From Leptospira langatensis (GTDB lineage Bacteria; Spirochaetota; Leptospiria; Leptospirales; Leptospiraceae), in contig NZ_RQER01000005.1 in the NCBI RefSeq assembly GCF_004770615.1, positions 226,538 through 290,537 on the forward strand: 64,000 bases of DNA, written 5' to 3'. Below, one piece after another: positions 47,616 through 58,273 of the stretch (position 1 is the first letter of the stretch; each line of letters begins with the position of its first letter). The translations under genes and the position numbers were made by a program. The notes under the pieces are model-generated. The model was not told the origin of the DNA and did not search any database. It was given only the letters and a program-made list of their open reading frames with translations.

Positions 47616-48626
47616 TTAAAGCACCTGGGTCGCGTCGGAAACGATCCGGATCACGGATTCTATTCCCACGTCCTCCGAGATTGCTTCAAATGTAAGAAGG
47701 ATCCTATGTCTTAGGATTTCCGGTAAAACCGCTTTCACATCTTCCGGAGCGACGTAGTCCCTTCCCTCCCAGAGCGCTTTTGCCTTGGATGCCTTAAGCA
47801 AACTCAAGCTCGCACGAGGAGAAGCTCCATGTCTCACATAAGGAAGAAGTTCAGGCACGGTCTTTTCTTCAGGGCGAGTATTACGAACCAGCCGTACGAT
47901 ATAGCTTTTTAGTTTAGGCTCCACATGCACACGATCCACCAAACTGGAGATCTTCAGAATATCCTGAGCACTTGCAGTTTTTTGAATGCGTTTTGGAGAT
48001 GAAGCGAGCTTACCGTGCTGCTCCAAGATGGCGAGCTCTTCGCTCATGTCGGGATATTCTACCAATACCTTCATGAAGAAACGGTCCATCTGAGCCTCTG
48101 GTAGAGGATACGTTCCATCCTGATCGATGGGGTTCTCCGTGGCTAAGACCAAGAAAGGCCTCTCCAAAGGAAATGTATGATCCCCAATAGTCACGGTCTT
48201 TTCTTCCATGCATTCCAATAAGGCGGACTGCACCTTCGCAGGAGCACGGTTGATCTCGTCCGCGAGAAGAACTCCCGTAAAGATTGGTCCCTTGCGAGTA
48301 TTGAACTCCCCATTCTTAGGATTGAATACGACCGTCCCGATCAGGTCCGCAGGAAGAAGGTCCGGAGTAAATTGGACTCTCTTGAAATCCAAGGCCAAGG
48401 CAGAAGACAAGGATTTTGCAAGAAGCGTCTTTGCAAGACCAGGCATTCCCTCCAAAAGCACATGACCTTGGCAGGCAAGGGAAATAAGCAGGTTCTTGAC
48501 CACTGTCTCCTGACCGGTGATCTCTCCGGTAAGTTCCTGGCGGATCCGATCCAGAGTGTCTTTCGCAAATTGAATATCAGATTCTGCTAATGGAAGAATC
48601 CCCTGCTTGCTCGTAGCCGATTCCAT
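47616..48626 (-). CDS. MoxR-family AAA+ ATPase
   Basis: 336 residues. Walker A GMPGLAKT (60-67), Walker [10 protein letters not shown] (D123/E124), sensor 1 in [19 protein letters not shown] and a C-terminal lid. MoxR ATPases are presumed chaperones for the VWA proteins encoded next to them. First gene of the moxR - DUF58 - bat - htpG operon. Confidence 0.95.
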   Translation of the reverse strand: MESATSKQGILPLAESDIQFAKDTLDRIRQELTGEITGQETVVKNLLISLACQGHVLLEGMPGLAKTLLAKSLSSALALDFKRVQFTPDLLPADLIGTVVFNPKNGEFNTRKGPIFTGVLLADEINRAPAKVQSALLECMEEKTVTIGDHTFPLERPFLVLATENPIDQDGTYPLPEAQMDRFFMKVLVEYPDMSEELAILEQHGKLASSPKRIQKTASAQDILKISSLVDRVHVEPKLKSYIVRLVRNTRPEEKTVPELLPYVRHGASPRASLSLLKASKAKALWEGRDYVAPEDVKAVLPEILRHRILLTFEAISEDVGIESVIRIVSDATQVL

Positions 48627-48644
48627 AAAATTCCTTGGTATATA

Positions 48645-49259
48645 TTAACGTTCTGCGATCCAGCGTCCCGAACTATTGCTTCCCTGGTAGGCCCCTTGGA
48701 TCTTCTTTCCGTCCAGATCTCCCGTGTACGTCTGAGTAAAAGGAGTGCTGCTTCCTATTTCCGAACATTTTGCACCGCTGCAAGAGCGAACGAATCGAAT
48801 GCTCTTGCCAGTAACCTTGATGCCGGTCAAATACTCATTCGTTCCCTTTCCCCAATTCGTGAAACGAAGGCTCGCGCCAATTCCTCCCGTCTTTCTAGGA
48901 AAGATACTGAGCACTCCCTTATGTATGCCTACCTGCAATTTATAAGTTCCCACAAAGGATTTTTCCTGATCGGATAAGGAGACTTGGTTAGAGTTTAGAC
49001 TCTGCGCATCCTCCAAAAATTCGATCTTCTCCACAGTTTCCAAAGGAATGGAAAAATCAGGATCCCTTAATATTACGTTTTTAGAATCTAACGAGACCAG
49101 GGTTCCTTCCGTAAAAGAACCGCTATAGGTTACCTTTGCCTGTCTGTCCACAGAGCCGCATCCCCGCATAAAATATCCCAGGAGAAAGAACAACGGAGCG
49201 GCCACAAGGACCCCGAGACTGATTTTTTTAAGATCGTTATTCGTGATGATTTTTTGCAA
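48645..49259 (-). CDS. Hypothetical exported or lipid-anchored protein
   Basis: 204 residues from a TTG start. An N-terminal hydrophobic segment (ISLGVLVAAPLFFLLGYFMRGC-GS) may be a lipoprotein signal with Cys as the anchor, though the arginine before the Cys is unusual. The rest is beta-rich (SGSFTEGTLVSLDSKNVILRD) and ends with GDLDGKKIQGAYQGSNSSGRW, like small lipocalin-like or extracellular beta domains. No family recognised. Confidence 0.6.
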   Translation of the reverse strand: MQKIITNNDLKKISLGVLVAAPLFFLLGYFMRGCGSVDRQAKVTYSGSFTEGTLVSLDSKNVILRDPDFSIPLETVEKIEFLEDAQSLNSNQVSLSDQEKSFVGTYKLQVGIHKGVLSIFPRKTGGIGASLRFTNWGKGTNEYLTGIKVTGKSIRFVRSCSGAKCSEIGSSTPFTQTYTGDLDGKKIQGAYQGSNSSGRWIAER

Positions 49260-49280
49260 AATTCGAGGCTTCCTTTAGAT

Positions 49281-49310
49281 CGCTCTCCGAGCCGGCTAGC
49301 CCGAAGAGCG
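49281..49310. other. Intercistronic hairpin
   Basis: A 13-pair stem (CGCTCT/AGAGCG outside, then seven more pairs with G-U on the minus-strand RNA) around an AGCC loop. No T run follows on either strand, so it is more likely an mRNA stability or processing element than a terminator. Confidence 0.45.
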
Positions 49311-49326
49311 TTGATGCTGTTTTAAA

Positions 49327-50619
49327 TTATTTGCAACCCTGCAACTCGCCCATCTTGGCGTTCTCTCTTCCGTTTACGTAGTACTTCTTGCCTTGGGAAG
49401 TGGTCCAACAATCGTTCTTAGCGTTAGTCCCAGGCATAACCGGCCCTTGTCCGATCTTCGCTCCGGAATCGTCGTATTCGATCGCAGTGGTCTCGCTCAA
49501 GATCTCGAAAGTTTTCTTTCCATTCTTATAATAAGTGAATGGAAGATCCGGCTTGAACTTCGCCTTCAATTCATCCGTCTTATCGTCCATCAAAAGAAGA
49601 TCGAATAGCAACTTGCCCTTACCGATAAGCTGGCCGTCCTTATCGTACACTTCCGCAGAGCTCATCATCATTTCGTTCATCATGGCGCCTTTGTAAGCGG
49701 GATTCCCGTTACTCCAATAGAATTTCCAGTCGCCTTTACGAGTGTGATCTCTTTGGCCTTCTGCGAATACCTTTCCGTTTTTATAATATTCTTTCCAAGC
49801 ACCGGAACGAAGCGATTTCTTATCGTCCCCGCTTCCCTTAGGAGTATAGCCACCTTCGGAAAGAACACCACCGTTATCATAATAATTCTTCCAGTATCCT
49901 ACTTTCAGATCGTCCGAATAGGACCCTTCTGAGGAAAGAGTGTTCCCGTCCTTATAGTAATTGGATTCTTTTCCGTTCTTCTTTCCGTCCCTGTAATCCC
50001 CGACGGTTTTCTTAGCTCCGTCCTCGTTATAATATTCCTTCCAAGTTCCGGTCTTCTTGTCGTCGGTATAAGTCCCTTCTTCTGTAAGGATCCCCTTATC
50101 TGTCTTAGACCAGTATGGACCGTTTTTCTTATCGGCCTTGTACAGGGTGCTCTCCGTTTGGGTGCCATCCTTGGTGAGTTTCTTGTCCTCGCCTTCTTTC
50201 ACTCCGGCAACATACGGAGTCTCTCTCAGAGTCTCTCCTGTTTCGAATAGGGTTTTCCAGATCCCGTCCCTCTTATCGTCTTTATAAGTTCCCACTCGAA
50301 CCAGAACGGAGAATTTCTTTTTGTCGGGACCGGTCCCTTCCTTCTCCACATATTCTTTCCATTCGCCATTGCGTTTTAGTTTCTTGATCTGGTCCGGGGT
50401 CAAGGCACTGACCTGATCCGGAGTACAAGGTTTGCCGGAACAGTCCAGAGTGACCGGACCTTCCGCTTTGATATTAAAAGTTTCTTTGAACTTTTCGACC
50501 CGAAGATTCGGATCTAATATTTGGAACTCTGCATCCTTACCTTTATTTTCTCCTATATTGATAGAAGAGCAACTTGCTAGTAAAGAAATTGAAACCGTCA
50601 GGGATAAAATTTTTTTCAT
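49327..50619 (-). CDS. Lipoprotein with YwqK/MORN-like repeats
   Basis: 430 residues from the ATG at 50619, which starts a lipoprotein signal ([19 protein letters not shown]). The mature protein contains about nine repeats of the form GTWKEYYxDGxxxxEGxYxDxxKxG (about 90-320), the YwqK/MORN_2 pattern, and a Cys pair near the start (DCSGKPC) and end (DCW, QGC). Databases often call such proteins antitoxin-like because of YwqK, but the lipobox and lack of a toxin gene nearby argue for a surface or periplasmic role. Confidence 0.8.
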   Translation of the reverse strand: MKKILSLTVSISLLASCSSINIGENKGKDAEFQILDPNLRVEKFKETFNIKAEGPVTLDCSGKPCTPDQVSALTPDQIKKLKRNGEWKEYVEKEGTGPDKKKFSVLVRVGTYKDDKRDGIWKTLFETGETLRETPYVAGVKEGEDKKLTKDGTQTESTLYKADKKNGPYWSKTDKGILTEEGTYTDDKKTGTWKEYYNEDGAKKTVGDYRDGKKNGKESNYYKDGNTLSSEGSYSDDLKVGYWKNYYDNGGVLSEGGYTPKGSGDDKKSLRSGAWKEYYKNGKVFAEGQRDHTRKGDWKFYWSNGNPAYKGAMMNEMMMSSAEVYDKDGQLIGKGKLLFDLLLMDDKTDELKAKFKPDLPFTYYKNGKKTFEILSETTAIEYDDSGAKIGQGPVMPGTNAKNDCWTTSQGKKYYVNGRENAKMGELQGCK

Positions 50620-50718
50620 ACGTCGCCGTCCGAGTAAATCTAACTCAACAAAGCTAAGCCGAACAAGCGTACTCGTCAACCTCCTTTCCCGAAAGAAAGA
50701 GGAGAAGAAGGAATGAAA

Positions 50719-51843
50719 TTAGTTTTTGGGGTACCGAATTCTAAGGAACCGTAAGAAAGGACGATAACAGTCCACGGCCATGTGACCGCTGTCCGCAAAC
50801 GTATTGCAATCGTAGTCCGTCGCTTCGGCCATATCGACGAGAGGAATACCGAACCCGTCGTTGATCGGACGGATCCTTTCCCACCAAGGCGCGGGAATAT
50901 TCAGATCTTTCAGTATCTTCTCAAGAGGAAGGGAAACTTCCGGTCTCACGACCAAGGTAGGCACTCCGCGAGACTTAACTTCCTCCAGAATATCCTCGTA
51001 AAAGGAAAACTGCATTTCGGAAGGAGAATATTTAGGATAGATCCAACCGATGGTCCGAACGGAACTGGCCTCTAATCTACCGTAATCTTTTTCCATGAAT
51101 CCGCCCGCAGGAGAAAGAGCGTTTCCCTTATCCTTGTGCAGGGAATCGATGGTGAGCTGTTTGATCAGGTCTGCCTGTTCGAATTTCTTATTGGTAAGAT
51201 GGGCGTACACATTCTCCAAATAAGGCTTATTCTTGCTCACTCCGAAGAAAAAATTCGCAAGATAATAATTCACATTTTCCTTTCCCAAAGTCCAAGCGTG
51301 AGAAAGAATAAAACGCAGATCAAAACTATGAGCTAGATTCGATTTTTTGAATGTAGTGCTATTCGCGTTAAACTGGAACGGATCCGCCTCCAGAACTAGA
51401 TAATCCGGCTTTACGCCGGCCTCAAAGAGTCTCTCCAAAAAATAGAGATAGTATGCCGGAGTCGTAACCGCGGAGGAAAGATTGTACACTTCCCAATCCG
51501 GATAAAAGTCCAGGATCTCCTGGTTCTTAAAATAAAGCATCCTGGAAGATCCCATAAGAAGAACTAGCTTCTTATCGGAACGCTGCGGCACATCCTTGCC
51601 GAATTTGGAGATCATCTCCTTGAGGAGCTCTTGTTTTACATCGTAATAGATATACGTTAGTTCTACTTTAACGTAGTCTCGGACCTTATCCAAAAAGAAG
51701 ATCTTATCGAATGCAAAAACGAATAAAAAAAGAAGGACAGGATAAAATAAGAAAGGCTTGGTAAGGAAGTTTAATTTTTCTTCCGGATTAGGCTCGAGAT
51801 TCGACACGAACTCAAAACTCCCCGGCGGGACCGGGGATGTCAA
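50719..51843 (-). CDS. DUF1574-like SGNH-fold membrane-anchored protein
   Basis: 374 residues. One N-terminal membrane helix (about 30-50), then an SGNH-like domain with [13 protein letters not shown] (block I, Ser near 98) and a late [10 protein letters not shown] (Asp-x-x-His-like block V). DUF1574 proteins are expanded in Leptospira, where some accompany acyltransferases of the MBOAT family; none is adjacent here. A role in acylation of surface polysaccharide is inference. Confidence 0.78.
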   Translation of the reverse strand: MTSPVPPGSFEFVSNLEPNPEEKLNFLTKPFLFYPVLLFLFVFAFDKIFFLDKVRDYVKVELTYIYYDVKQELLKEMISKFGKDVPQRSDKKLVLLMGSSRMLYFKNQEILDFYPDWEVYNLSSAVTTPAYYLYFLERLFEAGVKPDYLVLEADPFQFNANSTTFKKSNLAHSFDLRFILSHAWTLGKENVNYYLANFFFGVSKNKPYLENVYAHLTNKKFEQADLIKQLTIDSLHKDKGNALSPAGGFMEKDYGRLEASSVRTIGWIYPKYSPSEMQFSFYEDILEEVKSRGVPTLVVRPEVSLPLEKILKDLNIPAPWWERIRPINDGFGIPLVDMAEATDYDCNTFADSGHMAVDCYRPFLRFLRIRYPKN

Positions 51844-51854
51844 TAGAATATATC

Positions 51855-52226
51855 TTAGGCGGTAGCGAGAGTTTCTGTGGATCTACGGCGTTTTTGCAGA
51901 TCTGTCAGCCATTCGTCGGTGCTCTTGCAATAAGAAACAAGACGCTTCACATAGGCTCTGCGTTCTGGATCCAGGATCTCTCTCGCTTCTCTCACGATCT
52001 CTTCGACGATCTTGATATGGAAGGAGAAATGACTGGTAAATAGGTTGAAGTATTCTTTGTCGGTAGAGAGCCAATCCTTAGCTTGGACATCTTGCCAAAA
52101 GTCTTCCATCTTGGAAATATCGGCGTCGAAATCGGATTCATACGGAGAGTTTAAGATCGCAATCGTGTCTGTGATATCCGTCAGACTCTGGAAGTACGGA
52201 TCTAGTTCTGGAAATTCCACTATCAT
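51855..52226 (-). CDS. Hypothetical protein
   Basis: About 123 residues from the ATG at 52226, which has AAGG 5 bp upstream; a GTG two codons earlier is also possible. Helical, acidic in the first half, with no membrane segment. Not recognised. It may be in one transcript with the DUF1574-like gene 11 bp downstream. Confidence 0.55.
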   Translation of the reverse strand: MIVEFPELDPYFQSLTDITDTIAILNSPYESDFDADISKMEDFWQDVQAKDWLSTDKEYFNLFTSHFSFHIKIVEEIVREAREILDPERRAYVKRLVSYCKSTDEWLTDLQKRRRSTETLATA

Positions 52227-52399
52227 TACCACCTTGAAAGAGCAGTCCTCACGAATCTACTCCGCTGAGGAAGGGTGTACCTCTTGCTTCGCGGAGAGAC
52301 CGCGCGAACCCTGTGGAACAGGGCTCTAAAGCCATCTTTTTTTAGAGACCCGAGAGTTCAAGAGAAAATCTTGGCAGCATTTCAGATCGGTTTCCGAAT

Positions 52400-52837
52400 T
52401 TAATTCTTCATCAGATATTGGAGAAGGTGCATGCTTTCTTCGTCCCAACCTTCGGATGCAGCTTCTATCCAAAAATCGAATTTGTCTCCGAGGGGATAAC
52501 CGGAATTAGTTAGCTTCAGGATCGTGCTTTCTTCTCCATCCTTCTCGAATTCAAGTTTCAATTCTATATCACCTGCGGGATGATCCTGCCATTGGAGGAT
52601 CAATTCTTGAAAAGGAACGATCTTCTTATAGATCCCGTTGGAAGTTAGTTCACCTTCCGGACCCAAATTCCAAGTCCAAGAGAAATTCCCGCCGATCTTA
52701 GGACGACCGGTCACCTTATCCGCGAGCCAATGGATCAGCTCCTCGTTAACCGTCACAGCGCTCCAAACTTTTTCCAAAGGAAACGCATATTTAAATTCCT
52801 TAACGATGCTTCTTGTTTCCATAGCCTTGAGCTCCAT
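52400..52837 (-). CDS. SRPBCC/AHSA1 domain protein
   Basis: 145 residues. The AHSA1-like fold is seen in FPLEKVWSAVTVNEELIHWLAD at the start, a central GGNFSWTW strand, and the closing helix FDFWIEAASEGWDEESMHLLQYLM. It starts directly at the stop of the SDR gene upstream, so the two are co-translated. Such proteins bind hydrophobic ligands or act as Hsp90 activators; the role here is unknown. Confidence 0.85.
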   Translation of the reverse strand: MELKAMETRSIVKEFKYAFPLEKVWSAVTVNEELIHWLADKVTGRPKIGGNFSWTWNLGPEGELTSNGIYKKIVPFQELILQWQDHPAGDIELKLEFEKDGEESTILKLTNSGYPLGDKFDFWIEAASEGWDEESMHLLQYLMKN

Positions 52838-53650
52838 CTAATGAAAGTCCTTATAGAGTTTTTTGTACAGTACCTTTTCCAAAAAAGACGGAGAAATATT
52901 CCGCATCCATTTCAAGAACCAACCGCTCTTGTCCATCACTACCAATCTAGAATTCGGGTCCTCTATCGCTTGGATCATCTTATTTGCCACTTCGAGAGGG
53001 GTCTTGCTTTTACCGGAATAATGGGACTCGCTTAATTGATTGCCGTCCCCGTCGATCCCATTCGCTCTCAGGTTGGTCTTGGTATAAGGAGGGCAGAAGA
53101 TAATAAAGCGTAGTCCCTCTTCAGACAATTCGATCCGAGCGGATTCCATAACCGCATGCAGAGCCGATTTGGAAGAAGAATAAGCGCTTCTTGCGGGGAT
53201 CCCGTACAACCCACTTACAGTAGAAGTCACCATTACCGATCCCTTATTCTTTTTCAGATAAGGAAGAAGACGAAGGGTCAAAAACACAGGACCAAAGAAA
53301 TTGATATCGAATGCCTTGCGAAATGCCTCGATCTGTGTCTGATCGAATCTAGAGTGGGCCGTGACTCCCGCATTATTGAATAGAACGTCTATTCCATCAG
53401 TAAGCTTGGAGATCTTAGTTGCAGCCTTATTGATCTCCTTCTCCGAAGAAAGATCCACAGAAATATGAGCTAACGTGGCCGCTCTCTTTTCCTTGCCCTT
53501 TGCGACCCTTTGGATCAGCTCCGGTTCCGTACGGGAAAGATTGATGATCTTGCAAGGAACCTTGGACAATAGATCGAGAAGAGAGGCTCCGATTCCGGAA
53601 GAGCCTCCCGTGATAACGATGGTCTTACCTACCCAGGTATCGGCGCGCAT
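52838..53650 (-). CDS. Short-chain dehydrogenase/reductase
   Basis: 270 residues. Cofactor motif TGGSSGIG (14-21), NNAG (92-95), catalytic Y157-x3-K161 in AYSSSKSA. The C-terminal hydrophobic stretch after residue 240 ([19 protein letters not shown]) resembles membrane-associated lipid-metabolising SDRs such as ketosphinganine reductases. Partner SRPBCC gene follows with no gap. Confidence 0.9.
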   Translation of the reverse strand: MRADTWVGKTIVITGGSSGIGASLLDLLSKVPCKIINLSRTEPELIQRVAKGKEKRAATLAHISVDLSSEKEINKAATKISKLTDGIDVLFNNAGVTAHSRFDQTQIEAFRKAFDINFFGPVFLTLRLLPYLKKNKGSVMVTSTVSGLYGIPARSAYSSSKSALHAVMESARIELSEEGLRFIIFCPPYTKTNLRANGIDGDGNQLSESHYSGKSKTPLEVANKMIQAIEDPNSRLVVMDKSGWFLKWMRNISPSFLEKVLYKKLYKDFH

Positions 53651-53698
53651 CTAACTAAATCTGATTGGACGCGAGTCCGCTTCAAGCCTTTTCGTAAC

Positions 53699-54985
53699 CT
53701 AATTTGTGACAGTTGCGTCCGCTTTCGCCTCCACCTCATCCTGGATGAGACGAGCCTCGGCTCGGAACGCGATATAAGACCAGACCCAGGTGATAAAGAT
53801 CGAGATCTTATTCTTAAAGCCCACTTGATAGAAGATATGAACGAACAGCCAAGCTAGCCAACCCAAGAGGCCTTTCAGTTTGAAATTGCCGACTTGAGCA
53901 ACTGCATCCTGTCTGCCTATAGTTGCCATGCTTCCCTTGTCCGTATAACGAAACGGTTTTCTCTTCTTTGATTTCACATCCCCATGGATCAGGGAGGCAA
54001 CATATCTTCCTTGCTGCATGGCAACGGGAGAAACTCCGGGAAGAGGTCTCTCCAATCCCTTGGAATAACTAGCGATATCTCCGATCACAAAAACTTCGGG
54101 ATGACCTTCTAAATTGCAATACTCGTCGACGATCACTCTTCCGGCTCTGTCCATAGGGGCTCCCAAAGAAGCTCCGATAGAATTCGCTTGAACTCCTGCA
54201 GCCCAAATAATCGTAGCGGAAGGGATCCTTCTTCCTTCTATCTGCACTCCCTCGTCGTCTATTTCGAGGACTTTGGTACCTGTCAGGACCTCCACTCCCC
54301 TTTTTTCCAAACGTCTCTTTGCGAACTCGCTTAACTTAGGAGAGAAGGTTGCAAGCAAACGAGGAGAAGCCTCGATCAAAGTGATCTTTGCTAAAGCAGG
54401 ATCTATGGTATGGAATTCGTTTCTCACGATCTCGTGAGAAAGTTCCGCGATAGAGCCGGCAAGTTCCACGCCTGTGGGACCTCCACCGATGATCACGTAA
54501 TTCAATAATCTCTTGGTCTCTTCCGGATCTCCTGCCAGCTCCGCTTGCTCGAAAGAAGTCAATATCTTAGTACGAATAGACAATGCATCCCTTAAGGATT
54601 TCAGGCCGATAGAATGTTTCCTCCAATGATCGTTCCCGAAATAACTGCTTTTGGCGCCCGCAGCAAGTATTAGATAATCGTAATCTTCTGCATGATTCTG
54701 GAAATAGACTTTCTTGGACTGGACATCGATCTTTTCTACTTCTCCCAAATAAACGGTTACATTCTTTTTGTCTCCGATGAGAGAACGAGTTGGGATCGCT
54801 ATGTCCGCAGGACTTAGGACCGCTGTGGCAACTTGGTATAATAAAGGCTGGAACAAATGATGGTTTTTCTTGTCGATGGCGACGATCTCTAAGTTCTCGT
54901 CCTTGGAAAGCTTCTTGATTGCCTGCAATCCACCGAATCCGACACCGATCACTACGATCTTCTTTTTCTCTATAGCCTTAGGCAT
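53699..54985 (-). CDS. ndh: Type II NADH dehydrogenase
   Basis: 428 residues. FAD motif VVIGVGFGGLQ (14-19 glycines), HHLFQPLLYQVAT (about 42-54), second NADH motif VIIGGGPTGVELAGSIAE (about 164-181) and VFVIGDIASY. The C-terminal amphipathic/hydrophobic region (about 370-405) anchors it to the inner membrane. It transfers electrons from NADH to quinone without proton pumping. Overlaps the phosphatase gene upstream by 8 bp. Confidence 0.92.
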   Translation of the reverse strand: MPKAIEKKKIVVIGVGFGGLQAIKKLSKDENLEIVAIDKKNHHLFQPLLYQVATAVLSPADIAIPTRSLIGDKKNVTVYLGEVEKIDVQSKKVYFQNHAEDYDYLILAAGAKSSYFGNDHWRKHSIGLKSLRDALSIRTKILTSFEQAELAGDPEETKRLLNYVIIGGGPTGVELAGSIAELSHEIVRNEFHTIDPALAKITLIEASPRLLATFSPKLSEFAKRRLEKRGVEVLTGTKVLEIDDEGVQIEGRRIPSATIIWAAGVQANSIGASLGAPMDRAGRVIVDEYCNLEGHPEVFVIGDIASYSKGLERPLPGVSPVAMQQGRYVASLIHGDVKSKKRKPFRYTDKGSMATIGRQDAVAQVGNFKLKGLLGWLAWLFVHIFYQVGFKNKISIFITWVWSYIAFRAEARLIQDEVEAKADATVTN

Positions 54986-55493
54986 TCTTTACTCCATTCT
55001 TATTCAAAACAAACTCCAGAAATCCTTCCGAAGCGTCCGCTACGATTTGTTGAACCTCTTCAAAATCCTTCATGGTTCCGTAATATGGATCCGGAACATC
55101 CGAATCCTTGCCCGGGCCTTTTTGGAACTTTCTGAACAAATGGACTTTTTTTCTTTCTTCGTCGCCGGAAGCCAGGGCGAATAAATCCTTTTGGTTGGAT
55201 CTGTCCATGGCGAGGATATAATCGAAATTTTCAAAATCGGACTTTTTAAATTGCCTGGCCTTATGCACAAGCTCGATCCCTTTCTTGCGAGCGGTTTGCC
55301 TGGCTCTCGGATCTGCGAGTTCTCCTAAATGATAGCGTGACGTGCCACAGGAATCCACTTCGAAGAGATGAAATAGCCCTCTCTTCTGGATCAGATCGAT
55401 AAACGCTCCTTCGGCAGCCGGAGATCTGCAGATATTTCCCAAGCAGACAAACAAGACCTTACACTTAAGCTGAGAATCGGGAGAATCCACCAT
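54978..55493 (-). CDS. Low-molecular-weight protein-tyrosine phosphatase
   Basis: 171 residues. P-loop VCLGNICRSP with nucleophile C17 and R23, and the general acid D135 in DPYYG. Residues 1-10 precede the fold. Partners in its operon are ndh and an SDR; substrate unknown. Confidence 0.93.
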   Translation of the reverse strand: MVDSPDSQLKCKVLFVCLGNICRSPAAEGAFIDLIQKRGLFHLFEVDSCGTSRYHLGELADPRARQTARKKGIELVHKARQFKKSDFENFDYILAMDRSNQKDLFALASGDEERKKVHLFRKFQKGPGKDSDVPDPYYGTMKDFEEVQQIVADASEGFLEFVLNKNGVKNA

Positions 55494-55506
55494 GATGGAA
55501 AAGAAA

Positions 55507-56271
55507 CTATTTAGCTTCGATTTTCTCCCATAAGAACTCAGGGATCGATCTCATCAGCACACCCACAAGCGCCCAAGGAAACCAAGGCACAGTCGCAGAT
55601 CTGACGCCGGATTCGATCCTATCGTAAATTTTTTTGGCTCCCTTTTCTACGGAAACAAGAAAAGGACGAGAATCCAACTTTTGATTGATAGGAGTATCTA
55701 TGAAGCCCGGATGGATCACCGTGACCTTGATCCCGGACTTTCGGACCTCTCCTCTCAGAGCTTCTAAGTAAGTCGAGACCGCCGCCTTGGAAGTGGAGTA
55801 ACTTGCGGAACCAGGCAGCCCACGGAAGGAGGCCACCGAGGAGATACCTACTATCTGCCCCTTCTTCTGAGATCGGAACACACTTTGTAAAGCGGAGACT
55901 CCTGCCATGAGGCCGAGAAGGTTCGTATCGATCACCTTCTTATCTGCTTCAAAACTCTTGGCACCGAAAGAAGAACTGGTGGAGATCCCAGCATTCGCGA
56001 TAAATAGATCCGCTCCTCCCAGATCCTTTGCCAATTTGGGAAGCACCTTAAAATTGTCTTCGGTCTTGGAGACGTCCAGGCTTGCTGTCAAAACCTTTCC
56101 GCCCGCATTAAAGCCCCGGATCTCTTTTGCGATCTCTTCCAAAACTTTTTTACGGCGTGCAGTCAATGCCACATCATGCCCCGCTTTGCCATACAATATG
56201 GCCAATTCTCTGCCAATTCCGGAGCTAGCTCCGGTTATAATAACTTTTTTCTTAGAACTCAGGTTGGACAT
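55507..56271 (-). CDS. Short-chain dehydrogenase/reductase
   Basis: 254 residues. TGASSGIG (13-20), NAG (93-95), Y158-x3-K162 in SYSTSKAA. The C-terminal region VPWFPWALVGVLMRSIPEFLW may attach to membrane, as in lipid SDRs. It lies 13 bp before the phosphatase gene, forming an operon SDR - phosphatase - ndh. Confidence 0.9.
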   Translation of the reverse strand: MSNLSSKKKVIITGASSGIGRELAILYGKAGHDVALTARRKKVLEEIAKEIRGFNAGGKVLTASLDVSKTEDNFKVLPKLAKDLGGADLFIANAGISTSSSFGAKSFEADKKVIDTNLLGLMAGVSALQSVFRSQKKGQIVGISSVASFRGLPGSASYSTSKAAVSTYLEALRGEVRKSGIKVTVIHPGFIDTPINQKLDSRPFLVSVEKGAKKIYDRIESGVRSATVPWFPWALVGVLMRSIPEFLWEKIEAK

Positions 56272-56410
56272 AGAAGTAAACCGCCGAGTGATCCATTAAA
56301 TTGGTTTACCACAAGGCGGGAAAAGAATTATTTTACCAGTAAAATACATTGTAAAAGAGAAAGACTAAGGGTTCGGCAACCGCTCCGTAACATTTCGATC
56401 CGGAAAGAGA

Positions 56411-57433
56411 ATGGATACTTTGGAAGAAGTTTTAAAATCAAAGGAAGAAGAGATCCAAAAACTCAGAGAACTCTTGGAGCTGTACGAGAGAGTCTCCAAG
56501 CTAGGCGAAGAAGAGCTACTCGCCGCAGAGCAAACCCTGAACGCGCAGGAAACCACTGCCAATCTAGCCCGAAACGAACTCATAGAGATGAGAGACCGTT
56601 TCAAAGGTCTCGGTCAACTCAATTCGGAAAGAAAGACCGCGATCTTAGAGATCGTAAACGATAGACAAGCCCCTCTTCCTAGCCTTGCCACCAAGTTCGA
56701 GGAGATGGGCAAGAAGGACGATTATTTCTACTCCGACTTCTTTCGGATCATAGCCAACCTGGACCTGCCCGAATCGGAGGCCAGATCCCTTTGGAAAGAA
56801 GTCTATGCCCATGCAGAAGGGATCAGTAAACAGCTCGGCCGAAGCATGAACTTCGTGGTCGCCCTACTAGATTATATTTATTTAAAGAATCGGCTCATAG
56901 AGAACCCCAAGATCGTGGATATCTATTCATTCGAAGAGATCATCCTGAATGCCGTCATAGACGAAGGCACCGGGATCTATAATAGACGATATTTCAATCT
57001 GGTCCTCAATAAAGAGATCACCCGAAGCAAGAGATACCAACGAAGCTTCTGCTTGTTCCTATTCGATCTGGACAATTTCAAGAAGATCAACGATACCAAA
57101 GGACATTCTTTCGGGGACGATATACTGAAACTGGTTGCGGGAACCTTAATGTACGCCTTCCGGACAGAGGATATCAGCTGCAGGGTGGGAGGAGAGGAAT
57201 TCACGGTCATTCTACCGGAAACTTCCAAGGCAAATGCGAGAGTCGCTATAGAGAGATTCCGTACCTACCTCAGAAATTCCTCTAAGAACGATTTTGGGAT
57301 AGAGGTCACCGTCTCCGGAGGAGTCGCCGAATACCCCAAAGACGGGGAAGAAAGCAGCCGACTCTACTCGATTTCCGATGCAAGATTGTACGAGGCCAAA
57401 TCCTTAGGAAAGGACAGGATCGTCTACGAATAG
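56411..57433 (+). CDS. Cytosolic diguanylate cyclase (GGDEF) with coiled coil
   Basis: 340 residues without membrane segments. N-terminal coiled coil (about 4-60, ELLELYERVSKLGEEELLAAE), a helical middle part (about 90-175) and a GGDEF domain with DEGTGIYNRRYF, DLDNFKKIND and VGGEEF (GGEEF 260-264). RTED (251-254) five residues before GGEEF is the inhibitory site. The middle may be an input domain; its ligand is unknown. Confidence 0.92.
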   Translation: MDTLEEVLKSKEEEIQKLRELLELYERVSKLGEEELLAAEQTLNAQETTANLARNELIEMRDRFKGLGQLNSERKTAILEIVNDRQAPLPSLATKFEEMGKKDDYFYSDFFRIIANLDLPESEARSLWKEVYAHAEGISKQLGRSMNFVVALLDYIYLKNRLIENPKIVDIYSFEEIILNAVIDEGTGIYNRRYFNLVLNKEITRSKRYQRSFCLFLFDLDNFKKINDTKGHSFGDDILKLVAGTLMYAFRTEDISCRVGGEEFTVILPETSKANARVAIERFRTYLRNSSKNDFGIEVTVSGGVAEYPKDGEESSRLYSISDARLYEAKSLGKDRIVYE

Positions 57434-57450
57434 ATCTACCTGATCTAATT

Positions 57451-57843
57451 CTACTCTATCTGGTACTCGATCTCTTTGGTAGTGATCTCGTTTAATTTAG
57501 AGATCAGAAGCTCGTTCGTATTTGCCAAACGGTCCGCAAGAATTCTTACCATCTTAGCGGCAAACTCAGGATTCGCGATCAGATATCTCTCCAATTGCTG
57601 CTTGGATTCTACAGGGACCATCTCGGTATCCACAATCGCTCTTGCAGTGGCAGTCCTAGGCTTGGCTCGGAACAAGGCCATCTCACCAAAAAAATCGCCT
57701 TTCTTCATTAAGGCCAGGCGAGTGGCCGAATTTTTATGAGTAAAAAATATTTCAACAGTGCCGGAGGTGATGATATACATGGAATTATTCAATTCACCTT
57801 CTCTGAAAATAATTTGCCCGGCGGGAATATTGATTTTGTTCAT
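57451..57843 (-). CDS. Cyclic nucleotide-binding domain protein
   Basis: 130 residues, only a CAP_ED domain. The phosphate-binding cassette reads GDFFGEMALFRAKPRTATARA (about 49-69), with the E and R that contact cyclic nucleotide. There is no DNA-binding helix, so it is a stand-alone sensor, convergent with the GGDEF gene. AGGAG lies 5-7 bp before the ATG. Confidence 0.88.
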   Translation of the reverse strand: MNKINIPAGQIIFREGELNNSMYIITSGTVEIFFTHKNSATRLALMKKGDFFGEMALFRAKPRTATARAIVDTEMVPVESKQQLERYLIANPEFAAKMVRILADRLANTNELLISKLNEITTKEIEYQIE

Positions 57844-58273
57844 GAACTCCTGCTTCCGATTTTCGGCTTTTCGTTTGCGATCGTTTCCATATCGATCGCC
57901 TTGTTTATCTGACTTTTTTTCCTATCAAATCCTAACCCATGCGGGCCTCAAAATAAAGGAACTTCAATAGGCAGACAATGGATCCTATTTAATGATCGGG
58001 TTTACAAAGTGAATTCTCGAGCCCTTTCCCAAAGAAGGAACTCCCCTGCCCTACTCCAGAATTTTTGAGGAAATTCGGGATTTTGCAGAAGATACCTGAG
58101 ATTTACAGGCCATCCCTATAAGATCACAAAAACAGAGAGGGACAAAGAAACTCCTGTTGATTATGTCTCATTAAAATCCCGCAAAACTCAAATCCGAAGC
58201 TCATCCATCATTGCGGGCGAACCCTAAAGAATATACAGTGAGCCGAGGAGCTTGACGGCCCACAAGAAGCCCT
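57844..58273. other. Intergenic region without a gene
   Basis: 430 bp between two minus-strand genes. I see no credible frame or RNA. The only pairing worth noting is CCCGCAA (58178-58184) with TTGCGGG (58211-58217) across a 26-base loop, of unknown meaning. Confidence 0.5.

Noticed and set aside
49327..50619. YwqK-type protein as an antitoxin of a toxin-antitoxin pair
   Set aside because: It has a lipobox and is exported, and no small toxin-like gene adjoins it.
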